A DNA stretch of 64,000 nucleotides from Mesorhizobium loti R88b (GTDB lineage: Bacteria; Pseudomonadota; Alphaproteobacteria; Rhizobiales; Rhizobiaceae). The stretch spans positions 6,201,001 to 6,265,000 of the forward strand of contig NZ_CP033367.1 in NCBI RefSeq assembly GCF_013170845.1, read 5' to 3'. This document shows, in pieces, positions 19,590-28,797 of the stretch; within the stretch, counting starts at the first letter, position 1, and each line of letters opens with the position of its first letter. Below the pieces are notes generated by a model that had not been told where the DNA came from, did not search any database, and saw nothing but the letters and a program-made list of their open reading frames with translations. The translations under genes and the position numbers were made by a program.

Positions 19590-20840
19590 ATGACCGGATA
19601 TTTTTCCTTTCCCTTCCCCCGCCGCACCTCGGTCGGCGTCGATGTCGGCGGCGTGATCGTCGGCGGTGGCGCGCCGGTCGTGGTGCAGTCGATGACCAAC
19701 ACCGACACCGCCGATGTCGACCAGACCGTCGCCCAGGTTGCAGCCCTGCACCGGGCCGGCTCCGAGATCGTGCGCATCACCGTCGACCGCGACGAAAGTG
19801 CGGCCGCCGTGCCGCGCATTCATGAGCGCTTGCTGCGGCTTGGCATCAACGTGCCGCTGGTCGGCGACTTCCACTATATCGGCCACAAGCTTCTGGCCGA
19901 TCATCCCGCCTGCGCCGAGGTGCTGGCCAAATACCGCATCAATCCCGGCAATGTCGGCTTCAAGGACAAGAAGGACCGGCAGTTCACGGATATCGTCGAG
20001 ATGGCGATCAAGCACGACAAGCCGGTGCGCATCGGTGTCAACTGGGGTTCGCTCGACCAGGAGCTTCTGACCCGGCTGATGGACGACAACCAGGACAAGG
20101 GCTTTCCGCTGACGGCGCAGGAAGTGACGCGCGAGGCGATCGTGCAGTCGGCGATCCTGTCGGCCGAGATGGCCGAGGATATCGGCCTTGGCCGCGAAAA
20201 GATCATCCTGTCGGCCAAGGTCAGCGGCGTGCAGGACCTGATCGCCGTCTACACCGAACTCGCCACCCGCTCCAATCACGCACTGCATCTCGGCCTCACC
20301 GAGGCCGGCATGGGCTCGAAAGGCATCGTCGCTTCGTCGGCCGCCATGGGCATCCTTTTGCAGCAAGGCATTGGCGACACCATCCGCATCTCGCTGACGC
20401 CGGAGCCGAACGGCGACCGCACGCGCGAAGTGCAAGTGTCGCAGGAACTGCTGCAGACCATGGGTTTCCGGCAGTTCGTGCCGATCGTCGCCGCTTGCCC
20501 CGGCTGCGGCCGCACCACTTCCACCGTGTTCCAGGAGCTCGCCCAGAACATCCAGGCGGACCTGCGCAAGAACATGCCGGTGTGGCGCGAGAAATATCCC
20601 GGCGTCGAGAACCTCAAGGTCGCGGTGATGGGCTGCATCGTCAACGGCCCGGGCGAATCCAAGCATGCCGATATCGGCATCTCGCTGCCCGGCACGGGAG
20701 AGACGCCGACGGCGCCCGTCTTCGTCGACGGCAAGAAGGCGGCGACGCTGCGCGGGCCGTCGATCGCGGCCGATTTCGAGAAGATGGTCGCCGACTATAT
20801 CGATCAACGGTTCGGTCGCTTCGAAATGGCCGCCGAGTAA
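19590..20840 (+). CDS. ispG: 4-hydroxy-3-methylbut-2-enyl diphosphate synthase IspG
   Basis: The product has 416 residues from the chosen ATG. It is a [4Fe-4S] enzyme of the MEP pathway that makes HMBPP. Cluster cysteines are seen in [11 protein letters not shown] and [12 protein letters not shown], and the TIM-barrel part starts [12 protein letters not shown]. The frame is open to 19515, but [14 protein letters not shown] is the likelier N-terminus. It heads an ispG-crtD-crtC operon; crtD starts four bases after its stop. An MEP gene inside a carotenoid operon is unusual. Confidence 0.93.
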   Translation: MTGYFSFPFPRRTSVGVDVGGVIVGGGAPVVVQSMTNTDTADVDQTVAQVAALHRAGSEIVRITVDRDESAAAVPRIHERLLRLGINVPLVGDFHYIGHKLLADHPACAEVLAKYRINPGNVGFKDKKDRQFTDIVEMAIKHDKPVRIGVNWGSLDQELLTRLMDDNQDKGFPLTAQEVTREAIVQSAILSAEMAEDIGLGREKIILSAKVSGVQDLIAVYTELATRSNHALHLGLTEAGMGSKGIVASSAAMGILLQQGIGDTIRISLTPEPNGDRTREVQVSQELLQTMGFRQFVPIVAACPGCGRTTSTVFQELAQNIQADLRKNMPVWREKYPGVENLKVAVMGCIVNGPGESKHADIGISLPGTGETPTAPVFVDGKKAATLRGPSIAADFEKMVADYIDQRFGRFEMAAE

Positions 20841-20844
20841 TCCG

Positions 20845-22449
20845 ATGCAGCACCTCCCTGACATCCATCGGATGGCTTCGAACGCGCGAAGTGCCCCTGT
20901 CGTCGTGGTCGGTGCGGGGATGGCCGGCCTGACCACGGCGCTGATGCTTGCCGAGGCCGGATGCCGCGTAACCGTGGTGGAGAAATCGGCGCGTCCGGGT
21001 GGCAAGCTGCGCGAACTTGGCGTCGGCGGGCAGATGATCGATTCGGGGCCGACCGTGTTCACCATGCGATGGGTTTTTGAGGCCATCTTCGCCTCAGTTG
21101 GCGAACGTCTCGCCGACCACGTCCGGCTGACGAAGGCAGATATCCTGGCGCGCCACTCCTGGCAGGATGGATCGACCTTCGATCTTCATGCCGACGTCGA
21201 GCAGACAGCGGATGCCGTGGGCCGGTTTGCAGGCGCCGATGAAGCGCTCGGCTACAGGGCGTTCTGCGGGCGAACGGCCGAAGTCTTCGCCTCGCTCAAC
21301 CAGTCCTTCATGGAAAACCCCGCGCCAAGCCCGATCGGACTGGCGCTGTCGGCCGGCGTTGGCGGCCTTGCCGCGCTGTCGCGGATCAAGCCCTTCACGT
21401 CGCTGTGGAACGTCGTCGGTGACTATTTCCGCGATCCCCGCCTGCGGCAGTTGTTCGGCCGCTATGCGACCTACTGCGGCTCTTCTCCGTTTTCGGCGCC
21501 CGGCCCGCTGATGCTGATCGCTCAGGTTGAGCAGATGGGGGTATGGCTGGTCGAGGGCGGCATGGCCCGGCTTGCCGACGCGTTCGAAGGGCTGGCCATC
21601 GCGCGTGGCGTGGAGTTCGTCTATGGCGCCGATGTCGCGAAGGTATCGGTGCGCGACCACCGCGCCACGGGGGTGGAACTGGCGTCAGGCCAAAAGCTCC
21701 CCGCCGAGGCAGTCGTCTTCAACGGCGATCCGGCGGCGATTTTTTCAGGATTGCTTGGGGAAGCAGCAAGAAGTGCTGTGCCGGCGTGGCGCCCTGCCGA
21801 CAGGTCGCTTTCCGCGCTGACCTGGTCGGTCCACGGCCAGGCGAGAGGCTTTCCGTTGTCGCGCCATACGGTATTTTTCTCGAAGGATTACAAGCGCGAA
21901 TTCGAAGACCTGCTCGGGCACGGCCAGTTGCCGCAAGACCCGACGATCTATGTCTGCGCACAGGATCGTGACACGACTGACGAACATGCCGCACCAGGCA
22001 CCGAGCGCCTTTTCCTACTGGTCAATGCCCCGGCGCAGGCCGATTCCAGAACCTTGAGCAAAACGGAGATCGCATCATGCGAGAAGCGGGTGACGGCGCG
22101 CCTGGAGCAAGCGGGGCTGACGCTGTCCGTGTCGCCGGAGAACCGGGTCGTTACGACGCCATCGGACTTCAACACCCTGTTTCCGGGGACCGGGGGAGCG
22201 CTCTACGGCCGGTCGTCGCACGGCTGGGCGGCCTCGTTTCAGCGGCCGGGTTCGCGGACCAGGATCAAGGGGCTCTATCTGGCGGGCGGAGCGGTGCACC
22301 CGGGACCTGGCCTGCCGATGGCGGCGCTTTCGGGCAGGCACGCCGCGACAGCGATCCTGCGGGATTTGGCTTCGACCGTCTCGTTCCACCCAATGGCTAT
22401 GCCTGGTGGTATGTCGACGCGATCAGCAGCGACGGACTCAGCGCACTGA
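20845..22449 (+). CDS. crtD: 1-hydroxycarotenoid 3,4-desaturase CrtD
   Basis: The product has 534 residues. It is a phytoene-desaturase-family flavoprotein adding the C3,4 double bond to 1-hydroxy carotenoids. The FAD motif VVVVGAGMAGLTTALMLAEAG starts near residue 19, and the C-terminal FAD signature is GLYLAGGAVHPGPGLPMAALSG. The last 20 or so residues after LRDLAS are not family-like and overlap the conserved start of crtC. Alternative starts are 20845 and 20872. Confidence 0.92.
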   Translation: MQHLPDIHRMASNARSAPVVVVGAGMAGLTTALMLAEAGCRVTVVEKSARPGGKLRELGVGGQMIDSGPTVFTMRWVFEAIFASVGERLADHVRLTKADILARHSWQDGSTFDLHADVEQTADAVGRFAGADEALGYRAFCGRTAEVFASLNQSFMENPAPSPIGLALSAGVGGLAALSRIKPFTSLWNVVGDYFRDPRLRQLFGRYATYCGSSPFSAPGPLMLIAQVEQMGVWLVEGGMARLADAFEGLAIARGVEFVYGADVAKVSVRDHRATGVELASGQKLPAEAVVFNGDPAAIFSGLLGEAARSAVPAWRPADRSLSALTWSVHGQARGFPLSRHTVFFSKDYKREFEDLLGHGQLPQDPTIYVCAQDRDTTDEHAAPGTERLFLLVNAPAQADSRTLSKTEIASCEKRVTARLEQAGLTLSVSPENRVVTTPSDFNTLFPGTGGALYGRSSHGWAASFQRPGSRTRIKGLYLAGGAVHPGPGLPMAALSGRHAATAILRDLASTVSFHPMAMPGGMSTRSAATDSAH

Positions 22450-23291
22450 CTATCATCGCCTTTATTGGCAGTGTTTTCTCGCCCTACTACGCGGCGGCTC
22501 GGCGACGGGGCGATGCCGACCCGCTCAACCATGTGAGCATCAACGCCATTCTCTATACGCCCGGCGGCAAATACTGGGCCATGACCGAACGCGGCGCGGC
22601 CTCGATCCACCGGTCCGCCAAGGATCTTGCAATTGGTCGCAGCGCTCTGTCGCTGGCCGGAGATCGGTTGGTGATCGACATCGACGAGTGGACCGTGCCT
22701 CTGCCAAGACGTCTTCGCGGCCGCGTCACCGTCGATCTCGGTCCGATGTTTGGCCAGACCTATGCGCTCGACGACCAGAACCGCCATTCCTGGCAGCCGA
22801 TCGCGCCCTGCGCGACCGCGACGGTCACCTTCGAGAACCCCGCGACAATCTGGCGTGGCAAGGCCTATGTCGACATGAATGCCGGATCCGAGCCGCTGGA
22901 GACAGCTTTCAGGAGCTGGAACTGGTCGCGCGCCGAGTTCGGCAAGGCAACGCGCATCCTTTATGATACGCAGCCCAGGACCGGCGACGGCCGTGCGCTC
23001 GCGCTGGAGTACCGTTGCGATGGAATGTCGGGGACGTTCAAGCCATCGCCACTGCAGCCGCTGCGCCGCACCGGCTGGGGCATCGCCCGAGCCACTCGCC
23101 CGCTTCAAGAGGGCGCTGCGCGTGTTCTGCGCACGCTTGAAGACACACCCTTCTACAGCCGCTCGATGATTGTGTCAGGCAACGACTTCAACCCAAGCCG
23201 TTCGATCCACGAAAGCGTGGACCTCGATCGTTTCGCCTCGCGTTGGGTTCAAACGCTACTGCCCTTCAAGATGCCGCGGCGGGCGCGCTGA
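22077..23291 (+). CDS. crtC: Carotenoid 1,2-hydratase CrtC (start uncertain)
   Basis: This enzyme adds water to the psi end of neurosporene or lycopene. The conserved part begins near 22362 (DRLVPPNGYAWWYVDA, then LTIIAFIGSVFSPYY) and runs to 23291. In this frame there is no ATG, GTG or TTG between 22080 and that point. The first start codon is the ATG at 22077, with GGAG eight bases upstream. That gives 404 residues with about 95 non-conserved N-terminal residues read from within crtD in another frame. The enzyme call is firm and the start is not. Confidence 0.85.
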   Translation: MREAGDGAPGASGADAVRVAGEPGRYDAIGLQHPVSGDRGSALRPVVARLGGLVSAAGFADQDQGALSGGRSGAPGTWPADGGAFGQARRDSDPAGFGFDRLVPPNGYAWWYVDAISSDGLSALTIIAFIGSVFSPYYAAARRRGDADPLNHVSINAILYTPGGKYWAMTERGAASIHRSAKDLAIGRSALSLAGDRLVIDIDEWTVPLPRRLRGRVTVDLGPMFGQTYALDDQNRHSWQPIAPCATATVTFENPATIWRGKAYVDMNAGSEPLETAFRSWNWSRAEFGKATRILYDTQPRTGDGRALALEYRCDGMSGTFKPSPLQPLRRTGWGIARATRPLQEGAARVLRTLEDTPFYSRSMIVSGNDFNPSRSIHESVDLDRFASRWVQTLLPFKMPRRAR

Positions 23292-23294
23292 GCT

Positions 23295-23444
23295 TTACTT
23301 TGGGCCGCGTTCGGCGTCGGCCTTATTGCGGGCGGCGCGTTCACGGTCATAGCGGCGCATGTTGAAGATCTCCCGCACGCCAAACAGCATCGCAAAGCCC
23401 AGAACCAGCGATATCTCGAAGAAGATGATGATGCCCGAACTCAT
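23295..23444 (-). CDS. Small membrane protein (49 aa) coupled to crtB
   Basis: The product starts MSSGIIIFFEISLVLG, has one membrane helix (about residues 4-23) and ends in a charged tail rich in Arg, Asp and Ala. Its ATG (23444) overlaps the crtB stop in an ATGA, so it is translated after CrtB. It is below common gene-finding size limits. I recognise no family. Position suggests a helper of the carotenoid enzymes at the membrane. The stop is three bases from the convergent crtC stop. Confidence 0.75.
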   Translation of the reverse strand: MSSGIIIFFEISLVLGFAMLFGVREIFNMRRYDRERAARNKADAERGPK

Positions 23445-24550
23445 TTTCCGCTTTCGAATTTCGATTCGTGACGGATAAGCAACGGGCGATTGCGGTTCGC
23501 GGTTTCAACAGCCGCAGCGCGCGCGGAAAAGCCGTCCAAAAGTTGGATCATCCGTATGGAACGGGACTTGACGTCCCACCATGGCGGAAGCGTCGGTGCG
23601 CGCCTCGGTGCCGGCATCGCCGCCACCGCGTCGATGAGGAAAGTTGCCTGCGCAACGGCCGGCTCGGCGAGACCAGTTCTGTCGGCGACCGGCGAGGCTA
23701 TCGCCTCGCCGACGAGCCTGAGCTTTTGCGGCCATGTGGTGACGGCCCGGCTGGTCACCGGATTGACGCCATTTGCGATTTGCCGGCCAATGCCACGGTA
23801 AAGCAGCCGCGCGACATTGATGCCGACCCGGCAACTTCCCGGCAAGGCGGCAATGCCCGACAGCGACCGCAGGTAGAGCCTGTCCGCCTCGACCAGGAGA
23901 CGATCGACCACCGAGCGGATTTCCGGCAGGTAACGCGGCGAGGCCATCCAGGCCTCCGGGTCGATGCCGGTTTCGCGCAGCCAGGAAACCGGCATGTAGA
24001 GGCGGCCATTGCCGGCATCTTCGCCGATGTCGCGAGCGATGTTGGTCAATTGCATGGCGACGCCGAGGTCGCAGGCGCGGGCCAGCACCTGCGGATCACG
24101 GCGGTCCATCACCAGGGTCATCATGAAACCGACAGTGCCCGCAACGCGCACCGCATAGGCAGTGAGATCGTCCAGCGTGTCATAGCGTTTTCCGGCCGCA
24201 TCCCAGGCCATGCCTTCGATCAGCGCCTCCGGCACAGCGCGCGGTATGGCAAAGGCGGAGACGACGTCGGCAAAGCCGCGTTCGACGAAATGCGGCCCGG
24301 GGCGTCCGCCATAGATGCGGTCGAGCATCCACCCAAGCTCGTGTATCGCGGCCGTGCCGCCCGCCTCGCGATCGATCAGGTCGTCGGCCATCCGGCAAAA
24401 TGCGTAGACCGCATAGGCGGGTTCGCGGATTTCGACCGGCAGCAGCAGCGAGGCGATGTAGAAAGACTGCGATCCCTGACGGATCGATGTCCGGCATGCG
24501 GCGCAATTGGCCGGCGTGGCAAAGGGTTCAAGCTGCAAATGCTGAAGCAT
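23441..24550 (-). CDS. crtB: Phytoene synthase CrtB
   Basis: The product has 369 residues and joins two GGPP into phytoene. The Asp-rich motifs FCRMADDLIDRE and NIARDIGEDAGNGRLYMP are intact. The ATG at 24550 (MLQHLQLEPFATP) overlaps the crtI 3' end by 23 bases; the frame is open further inside crtI. It forms the crtI-crtB-small protein operon. Confidence 0.95.
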   Translation of the reverse strand: MLQHLQLEPFATPANCAACRTSIRQGSQSFYIASLLLPVEIREPAYAVYAFCRMADDLIDREAGGTAAIHELGWMLDRIYGGRPGPHFVERGFADVVSAFAIPRAVPEALIEGMAWDAAGKRYDTLDDLTAYAVRVAGTVGFMMTLVMDRRDPQVLARACDLGVAMQLTNIARDIGEDAGNGRLYMPVSWLRETGIDPEAWMASPRYLPEIRSVVDRLLVEADRLYLRSLSGIAALPGSCRVGINVARLLYRGIGRQIANGVNPVTSRAVTTWPQKLRLVGEAIASPVADRTGLAEPAVAQATFLIDAVAAMPAPRRAPTLPPWWDVKSRSIRMIQLLDGFSARAAAVETANRNRPLLIRHESKFESGK

Positions 24551-26081
24551 GGGGCACGACCTTGTCGAGGATTTTCGCCGAGGACAGGACACCGGGAAGA
24601 CCGGCGCCGGGATGCGTTCCGGCGCCGACCAGATAGAGACCCTCAATGGTCTCGCTGCGGTTGTTGGGTCGGAACCAGGCGCTTTGCGTCAACACCGGTT
24701 CGAAGCTGAACCCCGACCCTTTTTCCGACAGCAGCACGTCGCGGAAATGCAATGGCGTGACGAAGGACGAGGTGACGATCTCGCTTTCAAGACCCGGCAT
24801 CAGCGTCGACGAGAGCCGCCGCATAACCGCCTGCCGGCGCCGTTCGCCTTCGCTGGCCCAGTCGATGTTGCCATCCAGGTTGGGCACCGGACAGAGCGCA
24901 TAGAAGGCATCGCAGCCGGGCGGAGCCACGCTCGGATCGGTGGCGCTCGGCCTGTGAAGATAGATGGAGAAATCCTCGCTCAGGCGCTTCTTTTCGAAGA
25001 TATCGTCCAGCAGCTCCCGGTAGCGCGGTCCAAGCAGGATGGTGTGGTGGCCAACCTTGTCATAGCGGCGCCTGGTGCCGAAATACCAGACGAACAGACC
25101 CATCGAATAACGCGCGCGGCGCAGTTTCCCCGCGCTCCAGCGGGTCGAGTTCTCCTTGCCGACCAGCTTGCCGTAGGTCCAGGCGGCATCGGCGTTGGAG
25201 ACGACGATTTCGGCATGGATGGTCCCGCCACTGGCCAGCTCGACGCCACGGGCGCGGTCGCTCTCGACAAGGATCCTCGTCACCTCCGCGCCGTATCGCA
25301 CGGTGCTGCCCTGTCCACGGATCAGAGCGACGAGACCGTCCACCAGCCTGCCCACGCCTCCCATCGGATAGTGCACACCCCAGCGCCGTTCCAGGTCGGG
25401 GATCAGGCAGTAGATGGCCGGCGCCCTGAATGGATTGCCGCCGATCAGCAACGGGTGAAAGCTGAGCATCGTGCGCAGTTTCGGGCTCTTCACGAAGCGG
25501 GAAACCAGGCCATGGACACTGCGATAGCCTTCCAGGCGCACGAGGTCGGGCGCGATCTTCAGCATGTCCAGCGGCGAGCCGAAGGGCATGTCCCCCAACT
25601 CCTCGAAACCCTTCACACAGATGTCGCGTGCCTTTTTCAGGAAACGCTCGTAGCCGGCAAGATCGCCAGGCGAGATGCGCATGACCTGGCGGCGCATTTC
25701 CGCATCGTCGCCAGAGCAGGCGATTTCGTCGCCGTCTTCGAAACGGATGCGGTAGAACGGCATCATGGGCCGCATATCGACGTGATCGGCCATTTTCTGT
25801 CCGCACAGCCGCCACAACTCGTCGAACAGGAACGGCGCGGTGACAATGGTCGGGCCGCGGTCGAAGGTGAAGCCGTCGCGTTTCAGCACGCCGGCGCGGC
25901 CACCGGCGTAGTCCAGCCGCTCGAGCACCGTGACCCGGTAGCCTCTCGCCCCAAGCCTGATGGCGGCCGCGAGGCCACCAAAGCCGCTGCCAATCACGAG
26001 CGCATGCGGCTTGCCAGGCGCATGCGGCTTGTCGGGGACGATGTCACGGCTGGCGTTTTTGCGGTCGCGAACTGTCAACAT
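24528..26081 (-). CDS. crtI: Phytoene desaturase CrtI
   Basis: The product has 517 residues from the ATG at 26081. It is an FAD enzyme that desaturates phytoene to neurosporene or lycopene. N-terminal motif ALVIGSGFGGLAAAIRLG and C-terminal GLYLVGAGTHPGAGLPGVL are present. The ATG at 26081 has no ribosome site and sits where transcription from the predicted promoter would start; an in-frame ATG at 26108 would lie inside the promoter. Confidence 0.95.
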   Translation of the reverse strand: MLTVRDRKNASRDIVPDKPHAPGKPHALVIGSGFGGLAAAIRLGARGYRVTVLERLDYAGGRAGVLKRDGFTFDRGPTIVTAPFLFDELWRLCGQKMADHVDMRPMMPFYRIRFEDGDEIACSGDDAEMRRQVMRISPGDLAGYERFLKKARDICVKGFEELGDMPFGSPLDMLKIAPDLVRLEGYRSVHGLVSRFVKSPKLRTMLSFHPLLIGGNPFRAPAIYCLIPDLERRWGVHYPMGGVGRLVDGLVALIRGQGSTVRYGAEVTRILVESDRARGVELASGGTIHAEIVVSNADAAWTYGKLVGKENSTRWSAGKLRRARYSMGLFVWYFGTRRRYDKVGHHTILLGPRYRELLDDIFEKKRLSEDFSIYLHRPSATDPSVAPPGCDAFYALCPVPNLDGNIDWASEGERRRQAVMRRLSSTLMPGLESEIVTSSFVTPLHFRDVLLSEKGSGFSFEPVLTQSAWFRPNNRSETIEGLYLVGAGTHPGAGLPGVLSSAKILDKVVPHASAFAA

Positions 26082-26116
26082 GAATTGACAATATTTCAGT
26101 AATACCATTTTGACAA
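26073..26116 (-). promoter_or_regulatory. crtI promoter with two PpsR-type palindromes; possible leaderless start
   Basis: An exact TGT-N12-ACA lies at 26073-26090. A one-mismatch copy at 26098-26115 (AGT-N12-ACA read on the plus strand) is 7 bp away. On the minus strand TTGTCA (26116-26111), 17 bp, TATTGT (26093-26088) forms a sigma-70-like promoter. Six bases later comes the crtI ATG, placing +1 on its A. Confidence 0.8.
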
Positions 26117-26136
26117 ATGGTCAGTGAAACAAAAAC

Positions 26137-27021
26137 TCACAACACGCCGAGTTGATGTGCGAGGTCGCGGATGAGATCGGCAACGCGTTCAGGATTTTCC
26201 TCATGGACGAGATGGCCACCAGAATCGAGCGCTTGCACGCGAACCGATTTTCCGCTCGCCGCTAGCAGGACGGCATCCCTCGGAGGAACGGCGCGGTCGT
26301 TGGGGGCGGTCAACAGTATGAGTGGCATGGCGAGGCTGGCGATCTGGCCCGCGATGCCGTCGAGATTCCAGTTCGCCATCATGCCGAGCGTGCCGGCGAC
26401 ATGACCCGATTTGCGAAACAGCCGTTCGTAAAGTTCGATACCCACCCTGTCGATATGCGAACCCGTGCCTTCCAGCAGGCCGCGCGTGGCCTGGCTGCTC
26501 AAGGCCCGCCAGGCAAACAGTTTCGGCGCCAGCGGATTCAGGAACAGCAGCTTGGCCAAGGGCGAAAAAAGCGAGGCGCCGCGAATCGGCCGCAGCGCTC
26601 CGTTCAGCGCAATGATGCCTTTCGGCTCAATCATCGCCGCATGAGTCATGTCGACGAGGATTGCCGCACCGGCGGAGTGACCGACGACCAGAGCCGGTTC
26701 GAAATTGGTGCGGGTCAGCACGCCGCCGATCAGCCTTGCCATGCCGTCCAGCGACATGCCATTGCCGGGCGGCATGGCTGTAAAGCCATGTCCGGGCAGG
26801 TCGAGTGTAAGCACCTGAAAATTCTCCGCCAGACGTGGCGCGAGATCGCGAAAGGAATGTGTCGCCGCACCGGTGCCGTGCAGCAGGAGCAGTTGCGGAC
26901 CAGTTCCCATTTGCTGCACGTGCCACGACAGGCCGCCGGACTGGATGAAGCGGCTGTGCTGGCGATTTGGCCAGTCGCCCCCATCGATCGACCAGGATGG
27001 GCGATCCTGATCGAAAAGCAT
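26137..27021 (-). CDS. bchO: BchO, alpha/beta hydrolase of the Mg-chelatase cluster
   Basis: The product has 294 residues of the alpha/beta hydrolase fold. It is conserved next to bchI and bchD in PGCs and presumed to aid magnesium chelation; the exact reaction is unknown. Seen are LLLHGTGAATHSFRDL (oxyanion region), nucleophile motif VVGHSAGAA and a terminal GGHLVHEENPERVA with the catalytic histidine. It starts six bases after bchD. Confidence 0.92.
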   Translation of the reverse strand: MLFDQDRPSWSIDGGDWPNRQHSRFIQSGGLSWHVQQMGTGPQLLLLHGTGAATHSFRDLAPRLAENFQVLTLDLPGHGFTAMPPGNGMSLDGMARLIGGVLTRTNFEPALVVGHSAGAAILVDMTHAAMIEPKGIIALNGALRPIRGASLFSPLAKLLFLNPLAPKLFAWRALSSQATRGLLEGTGSHIDRVGIELYERLFRKSGHVAGTLGMMANWNLDGIAGQIASLAMPLILLTAPNDRAVPPRDAVLLAASGKSVRVQALDSGGHLVHEENPERVADLIRDLAHQLGVL

Positions 27022-27027
27022 GGCGCC

Positions 27028-28797
27028 TCAACCCTCCATACGCGCACCGATTTCGCGCGCCATGGCCTTTGAGCCACCGCGCGGCATCGGCAGATACTCG
27101 GCCGCGAGATCCCGTGCCAGCGCCTCGGCCCGCGGCTGCGGCCGCTGTGCCGTGTCGATGACGATCGAGCGGAACCCGGCGGCCCGAAACAGGCCGGCGG
27201 CCTTGCCTGTATCGTCGGCCACCCGTTCGCGGCTGCTCGTTCCATCGAGCCCGACATTGCCGCGTCCGTCGGTCAGGAAGACCGTCACCACGGTTTGCCC
27301 TTTGCTGGACATGGTGGACGCCATGGCGAGCGTGGCAAGGATGCCGCTCGCCAGCGGCGTCCCGCCACCGCCCGGCAAGGCGGACAGGCAGCGCTTGGCA
27401 CGCACCAGCGACCGGGTCGGTTCAAGCAGCGTTTCCGCGCCTTTGCCGCGAAAGGCGATCAACGCGACGCTGTCGCGCCGCACATAGCATTCCGCCAGCA
27501 GCAACTCGATGGCGCCCTTGGTTTCTCCAAGCCGCTCGACCGCCGCCGAGCCGGACGCATCGACGGCGAAAATCGCCGTCGTGCCGGTCTTTTCGCGATA
27601 GCGGATATAGCGGAAATCGTCCTTGCGGATGTGCAGTCGAGATATCGATTGCGTCGCCGCCACGGCGCCTTGCGCCCGAATGCCCTGCCACGGCGCCGCC
27701 TGGCGCAGCGTGGCGAGCACGTCGATGCGGGCTCCGGGCGATGGGGGCTTGTCGGCGACTCCGATTGCCCGTCCGCGTTTGGCCCGGTTGCGTTGCGCTC
27801 CGGCCTTTCCCGCAAGGCCTCGGCTTGAACGCACCGTGCCGTTCGCCTCCAGCCCTGCCAGCAGGTGCCGGGGCATGATCGCGTCGAGCGCCTCGACCAG
27901 CATGTCTTGCGGCATGTCCTTCGACGATGTCTGGCTGTCGTTACGCGACGGTTCGGACGGCTGTTCATCCTGTTCCGCTTCGGGCGCTGGCTGGTCATCC
28001 GGTTGATCGGTCGTGTCGGCCGATTTTGGCTGCAGGCCCAGCACCAGCCGCAGTGCCGCCGCGGCATCTTCGACCTCGACGGTCGAGCGGCCGCGCAACG
28101 CCGCCGAAGCCCGTGCCGCGTGCATGAGGTGAAGCGATGCCCGCATCGAACGCGCGTCGACCGACAAAGCTACCGCGCAGAGGGCCTCGACCATGTCATC
28201 GGCAACCGACACCGAGGGCAGCAATTGCCGCGCATTCGCGATCACATAGGGTTGGTTAAGGAGCTCCGTGTCACGCCAGCCAACGCCATTCAGGTCTATG
28301 CGCAATCCAAGGCGGTCGGCCAGGGACAACGCCAGCGCTTCATCCTGATCGATCCCCTCATCGAGCGCGACAAGGGCAAACCGCGCCGCTTGCCGGGCCG
28401 ACACACCATCGCGCTCGGTCCGAACATGGCCGCTGTCCAGCGCCATGCCTATGACGCCGGCGGCGGTCGGGCCGAGCCGTTCGGCCATGGCCAGCACCAG
28501 CAAACCTCCATCGGCGCAAGCAAGCACGCCGCGTTCGACAACTGGCCGCCCTGCCTCCAGAGTGGCGCCGATATCCAGTCCTCCTGCCAGCCGCGCCTCC
28601 GAGATCCCGGCAGCGATGCGGCGAAATGGAGCTTCCGGCCCGAAACAAGCCGCGACGCATTCAACCCAGCGGTCGCGCACGATGCCGGCGCGTGCCTTCA
28701 CATGGACGCCTCCAAGGTCAGGATCGACCGCGATCATCGCCGCCGCGAGAACCGCGTCATTCCAAGGTTCTGTCTGCCCGACGGATTGCGCGGTCAT
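27028..28797 (-). CDS. bchD: Magnesium chelatase subunit BchD
   Basis: The product has 589 residues. It comprises an AAA-like N-terminal part without a clear Walker A motif, an acidic linker rich in Pro, Glu and Gln (about 255-300), and a C-terminal integrin I (VWA) domain with the metal-site start FAVDASGSA and LTDGRGN. With BchI and BchH it inserts Mg2+ into protoporphyrin IX. Start and bchI stop overlap in an ATGA. Confidence 0.95.
   Translation of the reverse strand: MTAQSVGQTEPWNDAVLAAAMIAVDPDLGGVHVKARAGIVRDRWVECVAACFGPEAPFRRIAAGISEARLAGGLDIGATLEAGRPVVERGVLACADGGLLVLAMAERLGPTAAGVIGMALDSGHVRTERDGVSARQAARFALVALDEGIDQDEALALSLADRLGLRIDLNGVGWRDTELLNQPYVIANARQLLPSVSVADDMVEALCAVALSVDARSMRASLHLMHAARASAALRGRSTVEVEDAAAALRLVLGLQPKSADTTDQPDDQPAPEAEQDEQPSEPSRNDSQTSSKDMPQDMLVEALDAIMPRHLLAGLEANGTVRSSRGLAGKAGAQRNRAKRGRAIGVADKPPSPGARIDVLATLRQAAPWQGIRAQGAVAATQSISRLHIRKDDFRYIRYREKTGTTAIFAVDASGSAAVERLGETKGAIELLLAECYVRRDSVALIAFRGKGAETLLEPTRSLVRAKRCLSALPGGGGTPLASGILATLAMASTMSSKGQTVVTVFLTDGRGNVGLDGTSSRERVADDTGKAAGLFRAAGFRSIVIDTAQRPQPRAEALARDLAAEYLPMPRGGSKAMAREIGARMEG

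Noticed and set aside
19359..21086. 575-codon minus-strand open frame opposite ispG
   Set aside because: It overlaps ispG, crtE and crtD and the shared PpsR promoter region; composition is that of a reverse-strand shadow.
24549..26102. 517-codon plus-strand open frame opposite crtI
   Set aside because: Exact antisense of crtI with no recognisable protein features.
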